Origin: Tricholomella constricta
Taxonomy: Eukaryota > Basidiomycota > Agaricomycetes > Agaricales > Lyophyllaceae
Direction of reading: 5' to 3'
NCBI GenBank assembly: GCA_013368375.1
Contig: JAACJP010000049.1
Span: 124,001-188,000, forward strand
DNA length: 64,000 nucleotides
Shown here: positions 1 to 11,600 of the stretch, piece by piece
Layout: each line of letters opens with the position of its first letter
Position numbering within the stretch: the first letter of the stretch is position 1
Position numbers and translations under genes: made by a program
The notes under the pieces: generated by a model
The model's database searches: none
Seen by the model: only the letters and a program-made list of their open reading frames with translations
What the model was told of the DNA's origin: nothing

Positions 1-923
1 GTCGAAGGAGTTGAATCCTAGAGGGACGGCATTAGCTCGGGAGGGTAAGAGATAGGAACTCAAAGAATTCAAAACTCACTGTCGAAGGCGTCTTGAATGA
101 ACGAAGAGAAAGCTCTGCGATCATGGCCAGATCGGCGACGACGGGAAGAGGGAGGAGTCACGGTGAGGTTGCCTTCTGCGCCAGGAACTGTAGAACCCTG
201 AATTGCGATGGAGACTTCGCCATTTCTATCGAGTGGATGTATTTATACAAGGGATTAGGAGCAAAAAAATGATACCTACGTAGCTGGGTCAACGGCAGCA
301 AAGTTGGTATCGAGAGCGAGAGCTTGTACTCGGGGCTGAACGCCCTGACGGCGGACGAGCCGGCGCGCAATATCCTTCGGAATGGACTGATCTTCCGGAA
401 CCCAGGCTTTCGAGATGCGCGCAAACGCGCTCTTTCCACACTGCGATATTGAAATGAATTAGTCGATTTGCACTCGAAGGTGAAGGAGTAGAGACACTAC
501 AGGACGTACACTCTCAGGTAATCGAACTATCTTGCCAACTGCGCCTACGCTTTGATACAAGTGATTGCAACCAGAGCTCCCAGTGTCGTCACTATCGCAT
601 ACGAGACGTATATCCTGCGCAAGGGCATCAGGTGAGCATCCAAGAATTGTCCAGCCTGCAGCAGCAGTGATGTCTGTGATAGCATCTGGAGAGCCCCACT
701 GGAGGGTGTAGATGTCAGGGCACGCTTTCGAACTTGAGAAGAGCAGACTGACTATCTTGAGGGATCCGGATGCATGACCATCAGAGGCGGGCAGATCATA
801 GAAGCACTCTCCCTGAAAACAGGGCTTAGACCAATCGTTAAGGCGTGCTGCGTGAGTGATAAACGGCAGAAGCAGGAGAATAGGTATAATCGTCGAGAAG
901 GAGGAAAGGGAAAGTGCCATCAT
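1..923 (-). CDS. secreted protein of unknown function, 5' part (runs off left edge)
   Basis: Four exons read on the minus strand: 923-510, 440-280, 225-80 and 17-1. GT..AG introns lie between them, and the frame stays open through all joins, giving about 246 residues before the window edge. The protein starts MMALSLSS and has a clear signal peptide with a Leu/Ile/Pro-rich core ending near THAARL, so it is probably secreted. The mature part is Cys-rich, with CFQGECFYDLP early, then CDSDD, then a Cys right after the first intron. I recall this layout from predicted secreted proteins of many Agaricomycetes, but know no assigned function. The family reading is from memory; the exon joins are seen in the sequence. 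The second ATG three bases downstream is an equally possible start. Confidence 0.72.
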
Positions 924-2188
924 GACCTTGAAGCGAAAGATAGGGAATGAAAATGAATGGTGCCTGTTGAAGGATGGCGGTCAAAATGCCGACCAGGGCA
1001 GAGGAAGGAACGAAGCGAAGCGAAGAAATAAAAGGCCAAAGGAGAAACAGGAATGACAAGTGGGCAACACAGACGCATTATAAGTAGTGTCACGGATCAC
1101 TAACTTGAAGGAAAGGTGATTGCGGGCAATATGGGAAGAGTCGTTCAAATCGTGTAGATCAACCATCAATATTCAATGACAAGGACCACATGGAGAGACC
1201 TCTAGCGATTGACAGACGGTGCAACTTCTATCAGTAAGATATGAGCTTGGCGGGCAGACGTTTGACAGCTTGACTGCATTTGAGCGTAAATATTTCGAAA
1301 TGTCAAGAGAGGACACCAGCACCAGTATGAGAGAGTTTCGGTGCCAAAGTTGAACAGTGTGCCAAGTCAGACGACGTTCTGCTTCCAAGTGGCCATTCTG
1401 GCAAGCCTGATCATGCTTGACTTCATCTGTGGCTTTCAGGCCTAGTAGTAGTAACTGGCATGGATGCGAAATGAAGTGAGCGTAGCTCGTAAACGCGTAA
1501 AGGTCACAACTGAAGGGATGGCCGCACCAAGTTCACAGCTTGACGGCGGACCCGAAGCAAGCTGTGTGTGAATTGACGTCTGCTTTGGGTTATTTAAGCG
1601 CAATGAAAATATGGCGTGCATGCTTACCACCATGCATCAACCCGACATTGTTGATATGGTGCAAAAAGTCCAGCATGCCTGATCAGGCCAGACTGCGATT
1701 TGCCTCCAAGCTCCAAACGACATGATCACGTAGTCAAACCCAAGAGGAGGGAGGACGTTCATCGCCGAAAATGATTGGCGATAGGCGCAAGTGCCAATAT
1801 ACAAATTCAATGCACTAATAGAAGTAGCCATGCAGAGGTAGAAGGCGGAATGTGGGACGAGCAAGGGAGATATAGTACAAGTAACAGTAGAACAATACGA
1901 TGAGGAAAGCAGTGTACTGTGTGGCCGGTTACGCAGATCGGTTTGACTTTTTCAACTCGCTGACCAGGTCCTGGCCTCCAGCTTTGCCCGGATCGCCTCC
2001 AGCTATGCCTGAGCTGCCTTCAGCATCTCGACTGAGACCTTCTTGAAGATGGCAACCAGGCGTAGCTTATTGACCTTTTGTGATTTGACTACTTTGAAGA
2101 CTTGTCCTGTTTCTTGATTTGGAGCAAGGTAGTACAAAGTTGGAAGAAAAAATGAGCAACAGCCTCCACGACTTATTCCTCGTCATTA
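924..2188. other. intergenic stretch with no supported gene
   Basis: Only short, unrelated open frames occur on both strands. No domain, splice chain or repeat was recognised. The right part abuts the 3' end of the decayed oxygenase. Confidence 0.5.
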
Positions 2189-3070
2189 CTAAGCTGTACC
2201 TCGACGGCCAAATGGTCCGACATTCGCTGCAAGGCAGAGGTCCGCATAGATACACTCGGCCGAAGCCTCATTCCCGTGTGCGATGTAATTCGAGCCGAAA
2301 TGGGAGTAGGTGGTCAATGGGGTAACCCATGCCATTCGGATGAATTCTCGGGGCTTGAGCCGCCTATACGAACGAGAGGGTATTTCCTCCTCCAAGTTGA
2401 GAATAACTTTCCCATGGTATCCCGATACCAAGACGTCGAAGATATCATCGAAGTATTCCTCGTTATCCACAAGCTCATTTGTGGAGACCATGATATGGAA
2501 ATCTTGCTCTTCGTAGACTGCTTTAAGGGACGGCGCCAGCGAAAGCTGCCGGCAAACCCGGAAAAAATCATGGCGTCGCTGCCTTTCAGGACTTGCCCGT
2601 TCCTGGACTTGCCCTCGACAAGGCCGAGTGGGTATTTGGAACTCAGTCCAAACCCAAGGTAGCAGCCGTTAGGAAGGAATGAAGGATCGGCAAGGGCCTT
2701 AGACAGGGCAGCATGAAACACGCTGTCATCAGCCGCAACTGGTTTGATGGATGGAGGAAGATTCTCGCGCAAGGGCGTGTCCGCGAGGAAGAGGTTGTAT
2801 GTCAGAGTCACTCGATGGCCGGAGGTCACGACAGGCAGCCTAAAGCACAGATATCGACACCTGTGTCCCATTCATATCCGATGATCACCTCAGGCGCTCG
2901 CAATGGTCCAGGTTGAATTTGGTCCGTTAACCGCTGATCAAGGAACTGTGCTATATAACAAGCGAACCGAGACCAACGGATGAGATTCACCTTGCCCGAA
3001 GTCGGTGAGCATGATGCATGATGCTCAGCAACCACGCCCGGAACTTCGCAGTCATGGTTTCCACTTTCCC
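2189..3070 (-). pseudogene. decayed 2OG-Fe(II) oxygenase (fungal prolyl 4-hydroxylase-like), C-terminal half
   Basis: Minus-strand frames match the C-terminal half of a fungal 2-oxoglutarate/Fe(II) dioxygenase family. Recognisable pieces in order are GVVAEHH and IRWSRF (about 3030-2960), VTSGHRVTLTYNL, PSFLPNGCYLGFGL, VLKGSDAMIF, then RVCRQLSLAPSLKAVYEEQD, LVSGYHGKVI and GNEASAECIYADLCL. The frame breaks after GSDAMIF at a run of six A (plus strand, 2562-2567); one extra base there would rejoin the two halves. The segment that normally holds the distal metal-binding His (DCEHEV-like) is missing. The N-terminal half with the HxD motif is absent, because the unrelated plus-strand gene starts at 3091. 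This is therefore a non-functional remnant. A homopolymer assembly error could explain the frameshift but not the missing half. Confidence 0.72.
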
Positions 3071-3090
3071 ACGAAAAAGTGAACTAGGCC

Positions 3091-4640
3091 ATGTCTCTCT
3101 CTGCGTTCGACGACGATAGCCAGCAGCTTCGAGTCTTCATACCGCCCGTCAAAAAGCTTCCTCCCAACCCGCACATCGGAAGTGCGTCTGAAGCCCTGAT
3201 TCGCGCTCTTGCCCCTCCAACCGAGACTGAATATACGGATAGTGAAGCGAACCCCGAGCCCCCTGAAGAAAAGAGCCTTCGACATCGACTTCTTGCTTGC
3301 GACCAGCGGTCTTTCGTCACGGGCTCTGCGTCCGCCGATCTACAAGCTGCTCGTGTAATCAATGCCGTTCGTAAAAATCCAGAGCGGAAGAGGCAGGTGG
3401 TGAGTCGTCTGCTCCTCGTCGTCTTCAGAGTTTTAATACTTGTACAAGGAGGACCTCCTTAGCCAGCAAAGACTCCAAGATCCTTCAATGTTAAAATTCC
3501 TTTTGGATAGTCCCACGAATGCGATTCTTCGTGAGGATCCCACCATGGATACGCCCATCGATTGACAAATGTTTCTTGATTTCCAGTCGAAGCCACCCTT
3601 CATGTCCACTGGGGTCTTTATGGAACGTTTTGCGTTGTACCGTCGGAAAGCGATGCCAGGGCAATGCTTGATGCTTTAAACAAAATCAACGAAGCCTGGA
3701 ACCAGAACGCTTCCGAAGGTTACGTACGACCCCTCGATGTATGTCTTCACTATATGGTTCCCACTATGGCTTCTGACTCCTCGTTTATAGATATCTCGGC
3801 CCCCTTTTGCCAAACCGCATTGGGATATTGTCATCCTTCACCCTCACGCATTACTCCCCGATCACCAACCTCTCGTCATTGCGCAAAATCCGCCATTGTA
3901 CGTCCAAGGACAGCCCATCCAACCAACTCCGTCATATGATTGGACTTACTGGTTTGCCAACGGCGATCAACTTTGTTCAACCTCGCCACCTCATACACCT
4001 CTTGCTCCGTTCGTTGTCAAGGACGTTCGTTCCCACTATGACAAACCTCATTTCTCTTCTCTTGCCATGGTAGTCAATGCGCATTACAAGTTGAACCAAT
4101 TCATGCGCGACCATGGCTCCTCTGCCACTCGTCGCGTACAGAACTTTGCACAACAAATGTCTGATTTGGTTACCGCAATATTTTTTGTACCTGAGGGATA
4201 TGGCAGCATAACCTCGCGTCGCCAATCTTCACGGATTTTAGGACGTGCCCATCGCACCGCCATAGCCGCCCCCTCACATCCAGCCTTGACAGCGGACTTA
4301 TTATCGGCCCCGCGCCAGGGACAGAATCCCGGTGAAGGCGGAACGGAGGGCAGCTCAGACCTGCGTGACAATGGTCCCAATGTGGCGGAGCCTCCTGAGA
4401 CCCCCGACACGGATGGCTTGACTCCATCTGAGTTTCGACTGCTTGCGGATCGGGCAAAGGATCCGTTCCTTGATTCCAAGGAGCGTGCTGGCGCTGCCGT
4501 GATGATGATATTTGGAACTCATCGTGAGTGCAAACTGCTTGACTGGTCACTCTCTGACCCTAAGCTACTTACTGTAGGGTATGAAGATCCTTTGGTAGGT
4601 GTCCCAGCAATATGTGGGTAATATGCTATAGGCTACGTGA
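3091..4640 (+). CDS. conserved-looking hypothetical protein, six exons
   Basis: Proposed exons are 3091-3399, 3467-3530, 3587-3738, 3791-4523, 4578-4594 and 4632-4640, giving about 427 residues. Every join uses GT..AG and keeps the frame; the second exon joins through the CAG at 3464-3466. The N-terminus MSLSAFDDDSQQLRVFIPP is Pro/Glu-rich and probably disordered. The middle carries ATLHVHWGLYGTFCVVPSES and PHWDIVILHPHALLPDHQPL, which look like a folded core. The C-terminal third (after FVPEGYGSI) is low-complexity with an acidic, Pro-rich stretch. I do not recognise a family. The last intron is only 37 nt, so the gene may instead read through to a stop at 4621. It is divergent to, and 20 bp from, the oxygenase remnant. 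Confidence 0.6.
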
Positions 4641-4887
4641 TAAACCAATTTGAAGATGAACTGTAATCCTGGGTCGAGTTATACTCCTATGCCAGTTTTT
4701 ACCAAGCAATGTGATGCATAATTGAAGCGACTTAATTTTTTCTTCCTCTCCCTTGATATATCAGAAATTTTTAACACTTCTAAGTTTAGCTTGAACTGCG
4801 GAAAGGCTGGACTTCAAGCGGAATTACTAGTGCGAGACTTCCCACCTCGACATATGCCCGGACTTCGACTCTAAACCCTTCGAACTC

Positions 4888-5562
4888 ATGCGCGACCTCC
4901 TGCGCAACACGGGACTCACAAACGAGCAAGCCATCGACTCGCTGCGGGAAGCCTGGGTGACACGCAACAATCAGTTACGAGACCGGTGGACGCAGGAAGC
5001 GGGAGCGAGGCAGGCGGCAGCAGAGGCCGCCGCCCGGCAACTACAGGAGCAACAGCAACTAGCGGAACAGCAGAGGCGTCAAGAAGAACAACGACAGCAG
5101 CAGGCGCAACAAGCGCAACCACGGCCGCAGAACAACCACGAGGGGAACGAGCAGCAGCAGCAGCAGGAACAGGATATGGAGGAAGAGAGGCCGGACCGAG
5201 AGAGACATGCGAAGGCCAAGTTGAGGACGTTCGACCCCAACCTATCGGTTGCAAGCGTAATTGTTCCGCGACCTTCATCGTACGCTCTGAACAAGCTCGC
5301 TGACTTCGAGTACTGTGAATTATGGTACTTCACACAGGAAGGCTGCGAGGATACGCAGCGCTCCCAGCGCTCCGAGGCCGACGACGCCTTCGGCATGGCT
5401 AGAGTGGGCGAGATGGTCATTCCTCGTCTCCGCATCTTCGGCCTCTGTTTTGCGCAAAGACTTCGACACTGCGAAGTTCAAACTTGGGCAGTTCGCAGGG
5501 ACCGGATTCACCAATTGCGTATCGCCCTGTTCGTCAGACCAGGAATGTTGGCAGGGGGATGA
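4888..5562 (+). pseudogene. Gln-rich, repeat-type Agaricomycete ORF fragment
   Basis: An open frame starts MRDLLRNTGLTNEQAIDSL and continues with a Gln/Ala-rich coiled-coil-like stretch (about residues 35-95, CAG/CAA-rich DNA). Then comes VASVIVPRPSSYALNKL followed by FEYCELWYFTQEGC. The IVPRPSxYAL...ELWYFxxEGC signature is, from memory, common to a multicopy protein group in mushroom genomes, often in repeat-rich regions. After GMARVGEMV the expected continuation is lost, and the downstream frames look like random sequence. I therefore call it a truncated copy. No function is known to me. Confidence 0.45.
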
Positions 5563-5564
5563 TA

Positions 5565-5945
5565 GCGCGTATGGAAGGGATGAAACTCCACATCACGACG
5601 GAGATCGTTTTACCTCCCCTTCGATCTCTCTGTCTCTTCATCAATCCCGACCTCGCCACTGCCACAACAGTATCTACCACCGCCTTCGCTTCGACCTCCT
5701 TCTCCACCCCGTCATCCAGCCGAAAACCTTTCCCTTCGCCCACTCTACCTCCTACTCGCTGTTCGAGCTAAATCCTTTCTTCCGACGATATCGACGTCGA
5801 AGTCTTCCCATCATTGCTGCCTCTTCCCTCGCCTATCGGTATGGTTTCTCTCTCCTCTCCGAGAAAGGCGGCACTACCGAGGTCTGGCGTGGTCGATATG
5901 GTCGGGTTCGACAAGCATAAACCGTGGGGCCTGTATACCCATCGC
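5565..5945 (+). repeat. diverged duplicate segment, copy A
   Basis: This segment is collinear, with many substitutions and small indels, with 6905-7275. Matching landmarks run from AAGGGATG..CATCAC..ACGGA at the start, through CCTATCGGTatGGTTTCTC versus CCTGTCGGTcTCAGTTTGTC, to AACC(G)TGG(G)GCC near the end. Both copies look like decayed coding sequence. Neither keeps one long frame. Confidence 0.5.
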
Positions 5946-5990
5946 CACTTCAGGTGGACGAGGAAGGGGAGGAAGTGAGCTAGCGGAGGG

Positions 5991-6904
5991 CGTCTTGCAT
6001 GATGCCTCGATCCCTCAAAACCATAAAGCGGCCGGACAAGTTTACATTGCGCTATCAGATGCTATTGGAGTGGAGTGGATTAGCTTGAGGTGGAGGAAGC
6101 AGAGAGCAAGAGTTCGCGTTCGTGGTGGGGGAAGGAGCGAGAAGGCAAATGTAACTGCCGAGTACCGGGTAATGACACGAGGCTCATCGACACCCTCTTC
6201 CTCGAGCCGGCTGGCATGCAGGATCTCCCGAACTGCACTACCCTCCCCTCCCCTCCTGTAACCCAAACCTCGAATTACGGAGTCGGGATCTCTCCCCTGT
6301 CCAGATGTCTTTCGTCAAAACCTAACCCTAGGATAGGGGTAGCATTGCCACCTTCATCCACATTTATCTATGCTGGCCTTTATCTCAGCTCCCGGCCCTA
6401 ATGAGGGTAGGGAGAGGAGCAAGGGTGAGGGCGTCATCGATTCGCTGGCGTTGTCCGCGGTACTTCATTCCCGACCTGGACAACGCACGGCGAGTACATA
6501 GACACGAACACAAATTCGAATAAGAGTGCCGATTCAATTTCTTCTTCGGCGGGGATTGTCTCGCCCAATCTCATCATCGTCGGTTTGTGCTTGTGCTCTT
6601 TCGTCGCCGATATCCGCATCAGCACCGCTGTGGAGATGTAGGATCTGTGGTGGGATTGGATGTTACGATGGCGAGACCTCCGGCTCCTGTGTCGCTGGCG
6701 CCTACTGGGCTCGCTCTCGAGAAGAGTAGCATCACGGTGACGGCCTGAGATTAGAGTCGAGGGTTGGGATTAAGACTGGGACTGTGGGTGTGGCGAAGAG
6801 GTGTGTCTCTATTCTCGTTCTCTGTCAACTCGTTCCCTCATCTACCCTTCCACGGCTCCGCTATTAGCCATTCCGATCTATCGGCTCACCCTCAAGCTGA
6901 CCGC
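5991..6904. other. no supported gene
   Basis: Only short frames are present. No domain or splice chain was seen. The sequence lies between the two diverged duplicate segments and may be part of the same decayed unit. Confidence 0.4.
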
Positions 6905-7275
6905 AACGATCCTGAAAGGGATGGGGCATCGCATCACCACGGATACCATTTCACCGCCTCTTCATTCAACGTCTCCCTTATCAGCGACACACCAACCTCA
7001 ACAACCACCTCTGCTTCTACTCTGTCGTCCTCTGAAATCCTTTCCTTTCCTCCACGCTATAGTACTGCCTCCTACTTTGCCAGACGAGCCAAGCATGGTT
7101 CTTCCTGAGCCCAATCTCGACATCGACCTCATCCCTCCCTTGCTACCTCACCCCACAAAGCCTGTCGGTCTCAGTTTGTCCAGCCTGTCCAGGGATAACT
7201 GCACTGTCGTGTTTGATGGTCTGGGTATCGTTGAGCTCAACAAGCCTAGAGCCGTGTGGCCCTATTGCTCCCTCG
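6905..7275 (+). repeat. diverged duplicate segment, copy B
   Basis: Partner of 5565-5945. It is followed by an acidic open stretch (about 7255-7500) containing PSDEEELDKVSPGTLYAWMK and ESEEEEYDDGD. This may be the tail of the same decayed gene, since copy A also runs into a DEEGEE-type acidic stretch in one frame. Family unknown. Confidence 0.5.
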
Positions 7276-7540
7276 GACGAGGAGGAGCTGGACAAGGTGT
7301 CTCCGGGGACGTTGTATGCGTGGATGAAGGACCCTGTGCACGTGCATGTGCCGAGCTCGATACCTGAGAGTGAAGAAGAAGAATACGACGATGGTGATAT
7401 AGCGGAGTTCGAGAGTTCTTTGGCGGCAGAACACATGAGCGGGTATCGACGAGCCCCGAATGGCGTTACCAGATATTTGCAGTATCTTTTGTCGTCTCGA
7501 CGGATCCCCCCCACTCAGAGAACAGTTTTATCACTATGAA

Positions 7541-9055
7541 CCACTCGTCTCTACCAATCCTAGCCTAACCCTAGCAGCTCCTAATAACCAAGGTCGTCAT
7601 TCCATCGCCAGAGCAGATGCGATAGCCAAGCCTCTCGCTCTTGCTGCAAAATTTATTGCTTACAGTTTACTTATTTCATAAGTTGCTTTATTACCTTACG
7701 ATCATTAATCTACTTAAGTGGCTTATAATGAACTTAGGTATGGATGGCCTAAGAGCGATATAAGGATTTATTTCCCCTTATGTTGCTTATTTTGCTTAAC
7801 TCCCAAGTTAAGAAGAAAAAGTACGGTTAAGTTTGGGCTAAGTCCGGCTAAGAAAATTTGAGTTTTCCCGATGGAGAGTGAGAGCGAGGGGGAAAGAGGA
7901 CTCGCCGAAACAGTAGGGGTGCTACGGCCCAAGGAACAGAGGACAGCAATGCAGAGGCGATCACAGGAACAGGAGTGGAGATCATAGACAAGGGGACTGA
8001 AAGAACTGATGAGAGCAAAGAAGACGATATAACGGGATAGTTGAGGACGCCTCCGGTGATGGCTGAGAGAGGCACGACTAGCGACAAGGATCCCGGTCAA
8101 ACCCAAGTCAAACCTTGCCCCGAAGATGTCATCGATTCATTGGTGCTGAGGCAGTCGAAGTTGACGCTCTCATTCACATTAAACGTGATCACAACGCGGG
8201 CCACTCTGAAGCGTGACAGGCAGGAAAAAAAAAGGCCCAGCTGCTGAACCATTTGAGGTCAGCGGACCACGTCAGCGACAGATGCCAGCTGGAAAAGAGA
8301 TCATACCCTTGACAGAACACCGGCAAGGGTTCCTGGAATGGTTGGAAAAACTGCTCGACTACCTTAATAAAAGATGGGGAATGGGGGATGAGGATTCGAA
8401 ATGGTAGGAGTAGTGCGTGGATATTTGGCTGCAGCTGGAGAAAGATCAGGGTTGCTACGATGCAACATTGGTAAGTTACGAAGACGATAACAACGGGAAT
8501 GAAGCTCACATCAATTCAAGGTTCGTATTTCCGATACCAAACTGCGCCCTGGTGACTCCTTAGTACTTAGTCGTTGGTTGGCAACACGAAAATTTAACGC
8601 CATACCCGGTGTGGACTCCACTTTTCCAAATCAACGGATTTCATGGTGGAACGCGTTGTAATCAAAATGTCGGGAGGCAAAAAAGAGCGGTGAGCTGCCG
8701 CTTGCGATTGGGGAATAAGAATCTCGCGCTTTGCCAGGTTTCGGAAGGGAAGTCCAACCGGTGTTGTGACGACCTATCGGTTTAAAGTGGTGGAGGGACG
8801 TTGATAATCCACGTTGGATAGAGGCAGTAAAGGACGTCAAGTCGTGTCTAAAGAAAGCTTTGGGCGGGGGAACCAGGGAGAGAATGGCAGCTGGTCCAAG
8901 GTCGAGGCGGAAAGGGGTATAAAGGGGATCGTTCGGAAGGAGCATATTATTCACAAAATGGTTTTTCGGTACAAGGTTCCTGTGATTGGCTGTGCATAGT
9001 TACAATGATTCGTATCTGGATTCGTACCTTTACAATCTATGTAGTGGATTCGTCT
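7541..9055. other. no supported gene
   Basis: A/T-richer stretch with only short frames. A 64-codon plus-strand frame at 8213-8407 (KKKGPAAEPFEVSG, ending EWLEKLLDYLNKRWG) has a helical look but no start ATG and no recognised relatives. Nothing else is supportable. Confidence 0.4.
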
Positions 9056-9700
9056 TCAGTGTCGTTTACGGGTTCTAGGGGTCCAGTCAGGATCGGATAA
9101 GCGGGAATCGACCTCGGTGCTCTCTGTGTCCTCGGTGTCGTATTCTTCGTCCTCATCCTCAGCTCCCACACCCACCCCCTCCACTTCCTCACCTCTATGT
9201 CCTTCACTCACAGAACCGACAAGAGTCGCGTCTTCTTCCTCTTTCTTAATGTCCGCATCGCCACCCCCGCTCCCGCTAGCCATTGGAGGCGGAGTAGCCG
9301 GCGTAGTTCCAGAGTGACGGAGGATATTCAGTGGATCCGGAGTAGAGCCACCCGGTGGCTAAAATCCATGATCTGATTGTTCTATAACCGTCAACCCAGG
9401 TAAAGGGTTAGAGAAAGGACGACATACCTCGCTGACTCGAGGCGGGATTGGACGATAACGGGATAGTTCAATGGCCCAACGGGTTACGTTCGTCCCAGTG
9501 AACCCAGAAACATTGGATCTTTGGCGAATACGGCGGATGACCTCAGTACGACGCTGGTCACCGGTCAATCCGCCGAAGCCCATCTCCACCCTCTCGAAAT
9601 ATAAGTAAAGAATGCGGTCCCGAAGAGCGTGCACCTACAATGCATCCTGATCTTCGTCATAGGTATTTAGTAGTGCATTAACGAGTTTGTTCATAGCAGC
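9056..9700 (-). pseudogene. 3' part of an unknown gene with an acidic tail
   Basis: Three exons can be joined on the minus strand in phase 0: 9700-9683 (18 nt), 9634-9428 and 9358-9056, all with GT..AG introns. The product piece reads AAMNKLVHALRDRILYLYFE, then GDQRRTEVIRRIRQRSN, and ends with a Gly/Ser then Asp/Glu-rich tail (EDEDEEYDTEDTEST) and a basic end TRKRH. No upstream exons were found. The 5' side meets repeat DNA near 9870, suggesting that the gene was truncated by insertion or rearrangement. Family not recognised. Confidence 0.42.
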
Positions 9701-9870
9701 CTGCGCATACAATTAAGCGCAGAAACTGAAGAGGATGGATGAGATGGTACTTCATCATTTATAGACTATGCATGATAATGCAGTATATCAGCTTAGCAGA
9801 ACAACGAGACAAAAATGTGTGATCACCATTTTCTTGTGGAAGGAAAGTAGGACGTCAGATCGCGTGAGAC

Positions 9871-9950
9871 ATGAGCCCCAGTGAAAAGTCGGTCGGGCGG
9901 AATCAAGCCCGATTGAGCCAAATAAGTCCCAATCGAGCCAAAATGGTCGC
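9871..9950 (+). repeat. dispersed repeat related to 38851-38886
   Basis: GCCCCAGTGAAAAGTC followed by GGTCGGGCGGAATC matches, with few changes, the start of the repeat at 38851 that hosts the hAT-type MITE. The remainder has repeated AATCGAGCC / GATTGAGCC motifs. Confidence 0.5.
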
Positions 9951-9959
9951 AAACGATAT

Positions 9960-10021
9960 CAGGTTTTGGGCCCCGTTTCGAACCGGGAAAATGGGCCGGG
10001 CGAGTGAGGCCACGACTACCC
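9960..10021 (+). repeat. 62-bp direct repeat, copy 1 (copy 2 at 10372-10433)
   Basis: Both copies read from CAGGTTTTGGGCCCCG to CCACGACTACCC with no difference seen. Each contains TTTCGAACCGGG, whose complement resembles a Pol III B-box. No convincing A-box was found, so a SINE origin is only a possibility. Confidence 0.75.
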
Positions 10022-10051
10022 CCTGTGAAAGTCTAAGGGAGGGATGGTGGG

Positions 10052-10219
10052 TGAGCAAATTTGCGCGAAGGAGAGAAAGAATGTCTCACCACGCTGCCAG
10101 TGAGCCCCACAAAAGGAAACTCGTGAGCACGCGTGGTGACTAATGAATTTCGTGAGGCGCGCAAGCCTTATCTATGCTTAGGCTAGCCGTTCACAAGCTC
10201 ACGTAGCCTTAGCTGTCAA
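10052..10219 (+). repeat. 168-bp direct repeat, copy 1
   Basis: Identical by eye to 14891-15058. It starts TGAGCAAATT and ends AGCTGTCAA. The pair brackets the minisatellite and satellite block. It has TG..CA-like ends, but no matching target duplication was found outside the pair, so an LTR identity is not supported. Confidence 0.85.
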
Positions 10220-10371
10220 TAAGGCTAACGCTCTCGTAAATTACTTCAAAGAGAGAATAAATAATAGAAGAAATAGAGTATTAAGAAAGAGTGAGTTGTT
10301 GTTTGGCGAGAGGCCCGGAGTATCGAACCTCTGTACAAAGGGCGTCGCGGCCTGGGCCGTCGAACCTGGTG

Positions 10372-10433
10372 CAGGTTTTGGGCCCCGTTTCGAACCGGGA
10401 AAATGGGCCGGGCGAGTGAGGCCACGACTACCC
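10372..10433 (+). repeat. 62-bp direct repeat, copy 2
   Basis: Second copy of 9960-10021, preceded by GTCGAACCTGGTG. Confidence 0.75.
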
Positions 10434-10579
10434 GAATGGAGCATGGCTCTACCGTCGGGTGAACGAGCTTCCCCAATGGAGGCATGTGACAAGAGATAAT
10501 ATGGATTAAATTGGCGCAGCCGAGGCATTGGTGCAAAAGCGGGTATGGATTTTTGGGAGAGAGGGAATCCAATCGATGG

Positions 10580-10835
10580 TCGCGAAAAGAGTGACCCTTG
10601 CTGCAGATAAGGCACTGTCGAAGAGAATATGTCGTCGCAGCCAGGTAGATGAGCTCAAAATTGTCCGTCGCAAGGTGACGCTTGCTGCTGTTGAAGAGGA
10701 TATCTCGTCGGAGCCAGGTAGGTGAGCTCAAAATTGTCCGTCGCAAAGTGACGCTTGCTGCAGATAAGAGGGTATCTCGTCGGAGCCAGGGTAGGTGATC
10801 TCAAAATTGTCCGACGCGAAGAGAAAACGATGCTC
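10580..10835 (+). repeat. tandem repeat, about 75-80 bp unit, about 3 copies
   Basis: Units share AGTGACSCTTGCTGC, a TATSTCGTCGSAGCCAGG block and GCTCAAAATTGTCCGTCGC, in the same order three times with small changes. Confidence 0.75.
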
Positions 10836-10979
10836 TGTGTATGGAAAGTGGGATATGGCTGGTGCAAAGGAGTCGAAGGGCGGACAGTAGATTCGCCGAA
10901 GCTTTGCGTGGAGGGCGATGGAGTAGTAGAAGGCAGTGGCTGCGTGTAATGACTGGGGCGACTCGTTCGCATGGAGGGA

Positions 10980-11240
10980 ATGTGTGCTTCCATGAGAATG
11001 GGCAAAGGCATCGCGCAGGGCGGCCCAGGTTAGAAGCGACCGGGAGAGAGGCGGCACCGGGAGAAATGGGTGAGGCGTCTGGAAGTGCTTCCATGAGAAT
11101 GGGCAAAGGCGTCGCGCAGGGCGGCCCAGGTTAGAAGTGACTGGGAGAGAGGCATCGTCGCGCTGGGCGGCCCAGGTTAGAAGCGACCGGGAGAGAGGCG
11201 GCACCGGGAGAAATGGGTGAGGCGTCTGGAAACGGGGCCT
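10980..11240 (+). repeat. G-rich tandem repeat, about 2.5 copies
   Basis: The blocks CTTCCATGAGAATGGGC, GGCGGCCCAGGTTAGAAG, CGACCGGGAGAGAGGC and GGTGAGGCGTCTGGAA recur in order. The open frames across this stretch are by-products of the repeat. Confidence 0.75.
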
Positions 11241-11600
11241 GCACCAATGGTGGAGCCGCGTAGGAGAGCCGAGCATCGCTGATTGAATCACTGGAATTTA
11301 GCGAGCAGAGAAGACGGCTCAGTGGTGTAGGGGAGATAGCATGGAGGTTGTTGGCAGGAAGTAGTAAGAGTTGCCAGGCGATGCAAGGTAACAAAAGGTG
11401 AAACATGGCATCAGTTGAATTGCTGCATAGATGAATTGTACGCTAGGTAATGTGCTCTATGAGCTCAAGACCGTCGTTGAACATGTTCAGGTCAAAGTGG
11501 GCGGTGCTGTCGTGCCGCAGAAATATGGAGAAGTTGAGGGTGGATAGAAATATTGCATCAGTTGAATTGCTGCATTGATGAATTGGATGCCAGGTAAGGT
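11241..11600. other. unclassified sequence between repeat blocks
   Basis: No gene or clear repeat unit was recognised here. The phrase GCATCAGTTGAATTGCTGCAT(A/T)GATGAATT occurs twice (near 11409 and 11556), so parts are probably repeat-derived. Confidence 0.4.

Noticed and set aside
10320..10433. tRNA or SINE suggested by several TCGAACC-type B-box strings
   Set aside because: No matching A-box, no cloverleaf and no poly-A or T terminator were found. Left as a repeat only.
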